From NCBI GenBank assembly GCA_041879295.1, contig CP047154.1, positions 1 to 38,892 on the forward strand: DNA of 38,892 nt. The letters are read 5' to 3'. The notes below the pieces were generated by a model. That model was not told the origin of the DNA. It searched no databases and saw nothing but the letters and a program-made list of their open reading frames with translations. The position numbers were made by a program, and so were the translations under genes. Shown in pieces: positions 1 to 5,413 of the stretch. Source of the stretch: Pseudomonas putida. GTDB taxonomy: Bacteria; Pseudomonadota; Gammaproteobacteria; Pseudomonadales; Pseudomonadaceae. The stretch's first letter is position 1, and each line of letters begins with the position of its first letter.

Positions 1-177
1 ATGGCTACTCAAGCCCTTCCCTCGTTCCGTGTCTTCCTGGCCCGCCTGGCCGCTTCTGCGCGCCGCGCAGCGGCCCCAGCTCGCCCGGTGCCGTCCATGC
101 AGCAACTGGCCGAGCGCGACCAGTTAATGGAGTCCGCCGACCTTCTGACCCTCGCACGGGCTGTTAAACGGGCCTAA
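1..177 (+). CDS. Small conserved-context hypothetical protein (58 aa)
   Basis: An ATG at base 1 opens a 58-residue frame ending in TAA. The product is basic and Ala/Arg-rich in its first half (residues 10-30), followed by a short acidic helix-like segment. I do not recognise a family. If the window is circular, the last bases of the window supply its ribosome-binding site (GGAG, 6 bases before ATG) and the same hairpin leader that precedes ssb-region genes, so it would be the next gene after the 84-residue gene ending at 38822. That supports it as a real leading-region gene. Function unknown. Confidence 0.6.
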   Translation: MATQALPSFRVFLARLAASARRAAAPARPVPSMQQLAERDQLMESADLLTLARAVKRA

Positions 178-237
178 CCCCACTACCCAACCGAGCGCCG
201 CGGCTTCGCCCCGGCGCTCCCCGCTGGAGAACAGGAT

Positions 238-483
238 ATGTACGGACACCAGACCACGCCGACCAAGGCCGCCAGGACATGCCAGGCGCTTGCCGCCGCT
301 GCGCGCAAGGCCGAGCTGCAACACGATTGGGAAGTGGCCGCAGAGTTCTACGAGGCCGCCGCGACGTTCATCACCAAACCGGGCGAACTGGCGCACCGCG
401 ATAGCGCCGGCTTGCTGCGCAAGGCCGCCGCATGCTGGGAAGCCGGAGATCGAGGCCAGGGCGCAGGACCTGGCCACCGTTGA
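238..483 (+). CDS. Hypothetical protein, 81 aa, possibly frameshifted near its 3' end
   Basis: The ATG at 238 follows a weak purine-rich Shine-Dalgarno. Residues 12-65 are Ala-rich and predicted helical (AARTCQALAAAARKAEL then WEVAAEFYEAAATFI), resembling a TPR-like helical repeat. After about codon 67 the frame turns Gly-rich, whereas the +1-shifted frame reads a plausible GC3-rich helix (KPEIEARAQDLATVED). This suggests a one-base indel around 430-440, so the original protein may have had a different C-terminus. It lies just downstream of the 58-residue gene and shares a bidirectional terminator with the converging SprT-like gene. Function not recognised. Confidence 0.5.
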   Translation: MYGHQTTPTKAARTCQALAAAARKAELQHDWEVAAEFYEAAATFITKPGELAHRDSAGLLRKAAACWEAGDRGQGAGPGHR

Positions 484-488
484 GGATG

Positions 489-504
489 TGGATTGCGCAA
501 TCCA
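489..504. promoter_or_regulatory. 16-bp palindrome TGGATTGCGCAATCCA, copy 1
   Basis: Perfect palindrome immediately before the bidirectional terminator and overlapping the end of the 81-residue ORF region. The same word occurs at 1356-1371 and 2822-2837, and with one change at 1328-1343. It looks like a protein-binding site. The cognate protein is unknown. Confidence 0.6.
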
Positions 505-528
505 AAAGGCCCGCTTTCGCGGGCCTTT
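505..528. terminator. Bidirectional intrinsic terminator
   Basis: AAAGGCCCGC (505-514), loop TTTC, GCGGGCCTTT (519-528): a 10-bp perfect stem with A/T ends on both sides, between the + strand 81-residue ORF and the - strand SprT-like gene. Confidence 0.8.
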
Positions 529-529
529 G

Positions 530-1309
530 TCATCGTGCGACCGGCTGGAATGGCGACCCGGCGCAGTGTTCGCCGCCGCAAAGAATCGCCAGTTCAGGCT
601 TGCCCCACACCTGCGTTGCGCACTTCGGGCACCGGTACTTGACCCGGTTTGACCGGTTCGGCGGCACCTCGGGCGGCAGCTCGACCAGCTCACCGAGCGG
701 CCCCAGTTCATCGCCGCCCTGATCCAGAGCTTGCCCCTGGCCTTCGTCCTCACCGTCTACGTCATCGACAAACCCGCGACCGTTCGAGCCGGTCGGCGGG
801 TCAATTTGCGGTCGTTCCGGGGGGAAACGGTCGTACCACGACAGCGAGAAGTCCCGCGTCAGCAGCTCCGCGCAGCTCACGTCAAAGCGCCCGCCTGGGA
901 TGATGTAGTGATCCATTTGTTCGCCCAGGCGCTTGCCACCAGGTGCGCCGGTATTGCTGGGCATCAGGCCCAGGGCTTCCATGCGGGCGGCCCATTCCTT
1001 GTTGTGGTAGCCACGCCGGCCAGGCGCGCCAAAGTGGAACTGCCACAGGTGCACCATTTCATGGGCCAGCACCGACAGCGTTTTGCGCAATGAGCGAATC
1101 GCGAAGTAGCCGGGGTTCATGGCGATTTCATCGGTCATTTCACCGCTACGACGGGCGAAGCGCTTGCGCGAGAAGTAGCCGTAGGTTCGGCGTTCACGCT
1201 GGAGGGTGATAAGGCAGTCCGGTAGCTGGCCGTCGAACAGCTGGACGTTGAAGTGTTCATACGCCAGTTGCAGCTCGGCATAGACCTCATGAGTCGGCAG
1301 TAGCGACAT
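530..1309 (-). CDS. SprT-like zinc metalloprotease domain protein
   Basis: A 259-residue protein with the SprT domain. It has the zinc motif HEMVH at residues 83-87 (gluzincin HExxH) and a downstream WxxxM helix. The C-terminus carries a zinc ribbon with CPKC near residue 226 and two more cysteines near 244 and 249. An acidic linker (VDDVDGEDEGQG) separates them. The family includes SprT and Spartan-type DNA-protein crosslink proteases. Placed close to oriT in the early-transferred region, one could infer a role in processing protein-DNA adducts such as covalent relaxase, but this is untested. The ATG at 1309 has AGGA 8 bases upstream. An in-frame TTG at 1339 lies inside an operator-like palindrome and is unlikely to be the start. 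Confidence 0.85.
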   Translation of the reverse strand: MSLLPTHEVYAELQLAYEHFNVQLFDGQLPDCLITLQRERRTYGYFSRKRFARRSGEMTDEIAMNPGYFAIRSLRKTLSVLAHEMVHLWQFHFGAPGRRGYHNKEWAARMEALGLMPSNTGAPGGKRLGEQMDHYIIPGGRFDVSCAELLTRDFSLSWYDRFPPERPQIDPPTGSNGRGFVDDVDGEDEGQGQALDQGGDELGPLGELVELPPEVPPNRSNRVKYRCPKCATQVWGKPELAILCGGEHCAGSPFQPVAR

Positions 1310-1327
1310 GGTGACGATCCTGTCTTG

Positions 1328-1371
1328 TGGATTGTGCAATCCAGTTTAATAGAAGTGGATTGCGCAATCCA
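1328..1371. promoter_or_regulatory. Paired 16-bp palindromes upstream of the SprT-like gene
   Basis: TGGATTGTGCAATCCA (1328-1343) and TGGATTGCGCAATCCA (1356-1371), centres 28 bp apart, flank an A/T-rich TATTAA that could be the -10 of the SprT-like gene on the - strand. The arrangement suggests autoregulation or repression by a dimeric regulator. The protein is not identified. Confidence 0.6.
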
Positions 1372-1373
1372 GG

Positions 1374-1500
1374 GCGAGGCCTTCGGCGCGGGCTGTCGTG
1401 CTGCGCATCGAGCCACGGCTACGCCGCGTCTCGCCCCTTCGGGCTTCCATCCCTCTCGCCTCCGCGCCCGGTTCCCAGGCGCTGCGCGCTCCGCTTGCCG
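1374..1500 (+). repeat. Diverged partial copy of the 0.65-kb leading-region repeat
   Basis: This stretch resembles the first part of the repeats starting at 33612 and 36778: it shares the GTGCTRCGCATCGAGCCAC region, GCCCCTTCGGGCTT and GCTGCGCGCTCCGCTTGCC. It has several substitutions and lacks the promoter half. With 1310-1373 and the hairpin after it, it fills the gap between the SprT-like gene and stbC. Confidence 0.7.
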
Positions 1501-1534
1501 CACGGGAGCGCCTGCGGCGACTCCCACAAACGGC

Positions 1535-1556
1535 GAGGCCGCCTTGCGGCGGCCTC
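1535..1556 (-). terminator. Hairpin downstream of stbC
   Basis: GAGGCCGCC (1535-1543), loop TTGC, GGCGGCCTC (1548-1556). Strong 9-bp stem just past the stbC stop. On the - strand only a short T run follows, so termination efficiency is uncertain. Confidence 0.55.
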
Positions 1557-1577
1557 AGCGTGTGTCACAACCCGGCG

Positions 1578-1961
1578 CTAGCCGGCAACCAAGCGGTAGA
1601 AGAGCAGGGCACCGCCCAGGCCTCCGGCCAGGCCGGCAATGCCGGCGCAGATCGCCGCCACCCATACCGTCCGCCGCTGGGTCGCGGCCAACAGGCTCTT
1701 GGCCTGGCGGTCCAGCTTCTCCAGGGCCTTGTCATGCCGTGCCTCGGTTTCCCGAATCGCGGCGGTCAGCTCCCGATTGGCCGTCACCAGCTCGGCGCGT
1801 GCGTCTTCGACCGTGGAGGCCAGGCTTGCGCCGGCCTCCTGCATCGACTGGTGGACCTCACGGGCCGCCGCGACCGCGCCCTGGAGATCGGCCAGGATCT
1901 CTTTCGAGTCGCCCAGGAACCACTCAATTAATACTTCTTCTCTCGGTTTCCTAGAATCCAT
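1578..1961 (-). CDS. stbC: StbC-like membrane-anchored coiled-coil protein
   Basis: A 127-residue protein with an N-terminal soluble part, a long Ala/Glu-rich coiled coil (about residues 25-100) and one C-terminal membrane helix (about 103-123, Gly/Ala/Leu-rich) ending FYRLVAG. It is third in the stbA-stbB-stbC order known from R388 next to oriT. In R388 StbC has no strong known phenotype. I chose ATG 1961, because the upstream GTG at 1970 has no space for a ribosome-binding site. The name rests mainly on synteny. Confidence 0.65.
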   Translation of the reverse strand: MDSRKPREEVLIEWFLGDSKEILADLQGAVAAAREVHQSMQEAGASLASTVEDARAELVTANRELTAAIRETEARHDKALEKLDRQAKSLLAATQRRTVWVAAICAGIAGLAGGLGGALLFYRLVAG

Positions 1962-1980
1962 CACTGGCACTCCGGTGCAC

Positions 1981-2685
1981 TTAGGCCGTCAAAGCGGCGA
2001 AGCATTCGTCCAAGTTAGCGCGAACGGGCTTCGCGTAACTTGTCCAACGGTGAAGGCGTGCATATTCCTTGGCCTTCTCAACATCAGTTTCGGCCTTGGC
2101 CATTGCCTTGTAGTCGGTATCTTCGCCAATCAGTTGATCGAACGACATTTTGTTGGCCGCGAGATAACCATAAACGTCGCTGTCAAACAGGAACGCGCCC
2201 GGTTTGATGGTCGCCTTCTTGGTTTTCTTTACATAGTTGTAGATCGACGGAATTTCAGCTTCGGGATTATCACGGATTCGGTTCGGCAGCAGAATGATGC
2301 GATCAGGAGAAACGCCGATGGTCGCCAGCGCCTCAACAGTTTTCAAGCTTTCCTGCCAGGCCTTTTGCTCGGGAGTTACCGGAATGATGAACTGTTCAAT
2401 TTCGTCAATGAAACCGTGATAGCGCGATCCAGCCTCAAAGAACGATTCGATGTTAGAAGCGCCAATGTCAATAATGGCGATATCTTCAAGTACCAAATCC
2501 TCAATCAGCTCGCCCGCTTCGCGGCCTCGCATCGTAACCACTTCGGCAATACCCAAGTCCAGGGCCGACTGGTTAATCGACTCGATGGCAAAGAATGCCG
2601 CGCCTGGCATCCGAGGGTAGAGCAGGTGCGCTGCAATAGTGGTTTTGCCGATGCTGCCGCTGTAGTTCAAGATCGCTCGTTTCAT
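1981..2685 (-). CDS. stbB: StbB-like ParA/Mrp-type ATPase
   Basis: A 234-residue P-loop NTPase. The N-terminus MKRAILNYSGSIGKTTIAAH holds a deviant Walker A (residues 9-16, SGSIGKTT) in place of the usual KGGxGKT(T/S), so the signature lysine is missing. Later hydrophobic strands, including IAIIDIGAS near residue 90, fit a Walker B region. In R388, StbB is needed for conjugation and influences plasmid positioning in opposition to StbA. It follows stbA by 3 bases and is presumably cotranscribed. No ParB partner is apparent, as in R388. Confidence 0.8.
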   Translation of the reverse strand: MKRAILNYSGSIGKTTIAAHLLYPRMPGAAFFAIESINQSALDLGIAEVVTMRGREAGELIEDLVLEDIAIIDIGASNIESFFEAGSRYHGFIDEIEQFIIPVTPEQKAWQESLKTVEALATIGVSPDRIILLPNRIRDNPEAEIPSIYNYVKKTKKATIKPGAFLFDSDVYGYLAANKMSFDQLIGEDTDYKAMAKAETDVEKAKEYARLHRWTSYAKPVRANLDECFAALTA

Positions 2686-2688
2686 ACG

Positions 2689-3102
2689 CTATTTCCTTTT
2701 GCCCGTATATTTATCATCAAGATCAGAGAAATCCATGGAGTGGACTTTCTCGAAATCGCTACTGGTGACGATGCGACCCTTTACGGGTGCGCCCGCCTCG
2801 GGTGGCGTTGGTTCGTCTTTCTGGATTGCGCAATCCACATCCTTTCCCTGGCCATCACTTTCCGGTCGGGGTGGCGGTGGGGTGGTCGTCGCTGGTGTTC
2901 CAGCTCGCTCCTGCCTTGCGGCCCTCGCTCGCATCAGCGCCTTGCAAAACCCGTTAAAGCCAATCCCCATCCCGTGCTCTTCTTTGAGCGTTTTCCAAAC
3001 ATCCTCCCGTGAGGCTCCGGCTGTCAGTGCGGCCTCGATCTCGCCGAGCATGTTCCGCACCAGGGCCGAATCGCTCCGTGGTTTTAGTCGCGATAGTGGC
3101 AT
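2689..3102 (-). CDS. stbA: StbA-like DNA-binding plasmid stability protein
   Basis: A 137-residue protein with an N-terminal helical DNA-binding part (residues 1-65, with a TraD/StbA-like helix-turn-helix around ASREDVWKTLKEEHGMGI), a Pro-rich linker and an acidic C-terminus. In R388, StbA binds 9-bp repeats at 11-bp pitch next to oriT, keeps plasmids near nucleoids and assures stability. Here an 11-bp-pitch repeat array lies immediately upstream of its ATG. SD GAGGGG is 6 bases before ATG 3102. A 16-bp palindrome (2822-2837) sits in the coding sequence and encodes VDCAIQ within the linker. Confidence 0.8.
   Translation of the reverse strand: MPLSRLKPRSDSALVRNMLGEIEAALTAGASREDVWKTLKEEHGMGIGFNGFCKALMRARAARQERAGTPATTTPPPPRPESDGQGKDVDCAIQKDEPTPPEAGAPVKGRIVTSSDFEKVHSMDFSDLDDKYTGKRK
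2822..2837. promoter_or_regulatory. 16-bp palindrome TGGATTGCGCAATCCA inside stbA
   Basis: Identical to the copies at 489-504 and 1356-1371. It is intragenic, in the segment encoding the Pro-rich linker. Flanks are also shared with copy 1 (GGATG on one side, AA after the palindrome), suggesting a duplicated or mobile short element rather than chance. Confidence 0.6.
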
Positions 3103-3136
3103 CGCTTACCCCTCGTTATCGACCTCGGGCACTTTT

Positions 3137-3255
3137 GTCCCCTCTTTGTCTCTGATCCGTACTCTAGCCGTCCCTTTTGACTCTGGCAAGTCCCTTTTTT
3201 GTCTCTCCGGTGTCTTCACATCGTCTCTCGGTTGTCTTCAATGCGTACTCAGTGG
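3137..3255. repeat. Phased 11-bp direct repeats upstream of stbA (putative StbA-binding array)
   Basis: GT(C/A)(C/T)(C/T)-type words begin at 3137, 3148, 3159 and 3170, then after a 9-bp step at 3179 (GACTCT), 3190, 3201, 3212, 3223, 3234 and 3245. All other steps are exactly 11 bp. Typical units are GTCTCT, GTCCC, GTCTT and GTACTC. In R388 StbA binds two sets of 9-bp repeats separated by 2 bp, also 11-bp pitch and also upstream of stbA. The unit sequence here differs, but the architecture matches. Confidence 0.8.
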
Positions 3256-3334
3256 CACCCCTGGGCGGCGAAAAGCCCCTCACGCTGCGCGTGAGGGATC
3301 AGGAGGACGCTTTTTTGCGGCCTCCGAGGGGTGC
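3255..3334. repeat. Nested inverted repeats within oriT region
   Basis: Outer arms GCACCCCT (3255-3262) and AGGGGTGC (3327-3334) enclose a perfect hairpin, CCCTCACGC (3277-3285), loop TGC, GCGTGAGGG (3289-3297). They lie between the repeat array and the nick site. They may be binding sites for accessory proteins (TrwA/IHF) or a terminator for stbA-proximal transcription. Confidence 0.6.
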
Positions 3335-3380
3335 AGACGGCTATTTTCTCCCTTAAAAGCAGAGCGGTATTTTCCCTTAA

Positions 3381-3414
3381 CGAGCTATACACCATACGCA
3401 ATGCTTCGCATCGC
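3381..3414 (-). other. oriT: oriT core: MOB-F (TrwC-type) nick site and relaxase hairpin
   Basis: Read on the - strand: hairpin GCGATGC-GAA-GCATTGC (3414-3398, one wobble mismatch), then the run GTATGGTGT, then ATAGC. This matches the R388 pattern GCGTATTGTCT/ATAGC and the pKM101 pattern GCGTTAGGTGT/ATAGC as I recall them. The nick is predicted between 3389 and 3388 on the - strand, 9 bases past the hairpin foot. The 5' end made by the nick would lead through stbA, stbB and stbC, as in R388. The hairpin apex is the unusually stable DNA mini-hairpin GCGAAGC. Confidence 0.85.
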
Positions 3415-3416
3415 TA

Positions 3417-3448
3417 AGTCGTTGAAAAATAAAGCATTTTCAACGACT
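3417..3448. repeat. 12-bp perfect inverted repeat at oriT
   Basis: AGTCGTTGAAAA (3417-3428), 8-base loop, TTTTCAACGACT (3437-3448). It lies between the nick hairpin and trwA. Likely a TrwA/relaxosome site or the trwA promoter operator. The 3103-3545 gap is thus filled by the oriT region. Confidence 0.7.
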
Positions 3449-3513
3449 CGCGAAAAAGCGTAATACCTGCGTAAGACAAAAGTGAGTGCAAGCCCTGATT
3501 TTGCTGTATTTTG

Positions 3514-3539
3514 TGTCTGACACACGTCAGACAAGGAGG
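3514..3539 (+). promoter_or_regulatory. trwA leader: inverted repeat overlapping the ribosome-binding site
   Basis: TGTCTGAC (3514-3521), loop ACAC, GTCAGACA (3526-3533), with the Shine-Dalgarno AAGGAGG at 3533-3539 starting on the last arm base. It could be a TrwA autoregulatory operator or an RNA hairpin modulating translation. R388 TrwA represses trwABC. Confidence 0.6.
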
Positions 3540-3545
3540 CCATCC

Positions 3546-3875
3546 GTGCCCACAGTGAGCTTTCGATGCACCGAAACACAGAAAATCGAGCTGGAAGAGC
3601 GGTCCCAGGGCGACATTTCGGAGTATGTACGCCGGCAGCTTTTCCGGCAGATGGAGCAGGAGGACACGCTAGAAATGATCCTCCAGCGCCTCGATCAACG
3701 GCCTGGCGGTGACGGCCAGCCGACCGCTGGAATCGACCGCCAGTCGATGGCCATCTTGATCGAGCTGCTATTGCTTCTGCGCACCGCGTCCAAACCGGAT
3801 GCTAAGAGGGAAGCCCAGGCCGAGGTCGAGCGCCTGGGCTTCGACGTATGGGATTCATCAAAGAGGGATAGCTGA
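3546..3875 (+). CDS. trwA: TrwA-like ribbon-helix-helix relaxosome accessory protein
   Basis: A 109-residue protein starting at GTG 3546, 6 bases after AAGGAGG. The N-terminus (TVSFRCTETQKIELEERS then ISEYVRRQLF) has the beta-strand plus two helices of an RHH/CopG domain. The C-terminal half is Leu/Glu-rich and could mediate tetramerisation. TrwA of R388 binds oriT, stimulates TrwC nicking and TrwB ATPase activity and represses the trwABC promoter. The stop overlaps the ATG of trwB (TGATGA). The weaker upstream GTG at 3486 would add a hydrophobic tail unlike the family and was not chosen. Confidence 0.8.
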   Translation: MPTVSFRCTETQKIELEERSQGDISEYVRRQLFRQMEQEDTLEMILQRLDQRPGGDGQPTAGIDRQSMAILIELLLLLRTASKPDAKREAQAEVERLGFDVWDSSKRDS

Positions 3876-5413
3876 TGAACGAGCGCCAACGATCTCAAAT
3901 CTGCCTCGCCGTCATGGTGCTGGTGCCACTGTTCGCGTGGTTCTTTACCGCCAAGCTGATGTATGGAATTGAAAAGCAAGGCGCCCGAGACAGGGTGTTC
4001 TACCTGGCGAAAAACACGTTCACCTTGTGGCCGCTTGCGGTTGCTTTAGTTGGTGGGCTGATACTCGCGATTGCGTTGTGCGTGCTTATCGTGAAGTTGA
4101 GCAAGACCACTTTTGCCGGCGCTCACTTTGATAAGTATTTCCGTGGTAGCCAACTTGTCTCCCAGCGTGAGCTTAAACGACTGACAAAGGAGAAAGAGGA
4201 ACAAATAACTATTGCCGGGGTGCCTGTTCCTATTGCTGCCGAGGCGACACACTTCTCAGTTGGCGGGGCCACGGGTACGGGTAAGAGTACGATTTTCCGC
4301 GAAATGATGTATGGCTGCATGCAGCGGAAAGATCGCATGGTAATCCTTGATCCCGATGGAGAGTTCCTATCTACCTTCTACCGCAAGGGCGATAAAATCC
4401 TGAATCCATATGATGCCAGGACGGAAGGTTGGAACTTCTATAACGAAATCCGTAGTCACTACGATTTCGAGCGCTACGCAAAATCCATTATTCAAGTTTC
4501 AGACAGTAACGACTCGGAAGAATGGAACCAGTATGGCCGTCTGCTGTTCGCAGAGGTGGCCAAGAAGCTGTATAACACCACGCGCAACCCTGGCATGCGG
4601 GAAGTATTCCGATGGACTAACGAGTGCGACTCGGAAACTCTCCAGGCTTTTGTAAAAGGCACAAGAGCCGTATCTTTGTTTACTGAAAACGAGCGCGCTA
4701 CAGGCAGCGTCCGGTTTGTCCTCAGTAATAAACTACCTGCGCATTTTGATATGCCACCAGGCAATTTTTCGCTGCGCCAGTGGTGCGAAGATCCTAACGG
4801 CGGCAACTTGTTTATCACTTGGGACGAGAACATGCGCGAAGCGCTGCGCCCATTGATTAGTTGCTGGGTGGATACCATTTTCACCAGCATTCTTGGGATG
4901 AAGTCCAATCCCAAGCGCCGGATCTGGACCTTCCTTGACGAGCTGGAATCGCTGCAACGACTGCCCACCCTGGGCGACATGTTGACTCGGGGCCGGAAGA
5001 AGGGCGGTTGCGTGGTATCTGGCTACCAGTCCTACACCCAGCTCGAATCCGTGTATGGCGAGAAACTGGCTGAAACGATGCTGGCCAACCACCGGACAAT
5101 GGTTGCCCTGGCCGTTGGCCGCATGGGTACGGCAACCGCCGAACGCATGTCCAAAGCCTTGAGCGAGCATGAAGTACTGCGCACCAAGGAAGGCCGCAGC
5201 TCGCGCTGGGGTGACTGGGGCACTCGCAGCGAGAACGAGGATGTGAAACCCGAGCGCATCGTTATGTCGTCGGAGATCATGGCTTTGAACAACCTCGAAG
5301 GCTTCCTGTCGTTCCCCGGAAGCATCCCGATTGCGCGTGTGACCATCGACCCGATCAACTTCACCCGCACGAACCCGGTACCGGGCATCGTCCCAAACCT
5401 TGAGATCATCTAA
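3875..5413 (+). CDS. trwB: TrwB type IV coupling protein (VirD4 family)
   Basis: A 512-residue protein, close to the 507 of R388 TrwB. Two N-terminal membrane helices (about residues 9-30 and 52-73), then an ATPase domain with Walker A GATGTGKST (131-139) and Walker B IWTFLDE (350-356). It couples the TrwC-DNA complex to the secretion channel at the inner membrane and pumps DNA. It overlaps trwA by one base and is followed directly by trwC, so the three form an operon. Confidence 0.97.
   Translation: MNERQRSQICLAVMVLVPLFAWFFTAKLMYGIEKQGARDRVFYLAKNTFTLWPLAVALVGGLILAIALCVLIVKLSKTTFAGAHFDKYFRGSQLVSQRELKRLTKEKEEQITIAGVPVPIAAEATHFSVGGATGTGKSTIFREMMYGCMQRKDRMVILDPDGEFLSTFYRKGDKILNPYDARTEGWNFYNEIRSHYDFERYAKSIIQVSDSNDSEEWNQYGRLLFAEVAKKLYNTTRNPGMREVFRWTNECDSETLQAFVKGTRAVSLFTENERATGSVRFVLSNKLPAHFDMPPGNFSLRQWCEDPNGGNLFITWDENMREALRPLISCWVDTIFTSILGMKSNPKRRIWTFLDELESLQRLPTLGDMLTRGRKKGGCVVSGYQSYTQLESVYGEKLAETMLANHRTMVALAVGRMGTATAERMSKALSEHEVLRTKEGRSSRWGDWGTRSENEDVKPERIVMSSEIMALNNLEGFLSFPGSIPIARVTIDPINFTRTNPVPGIVPNLEII

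Noticed and set aside
1639..3012. 457-codon + strand frame opposite stbABC
   Set aside because: Antisense to three syntenic stb genes; no ribosome-binding site or motif.
3137..3255. Tandem repeats as a minisatellite
   Set aside because: Units vary in sequence but keep helical pitch upstream of stbA, fitting a binding array.
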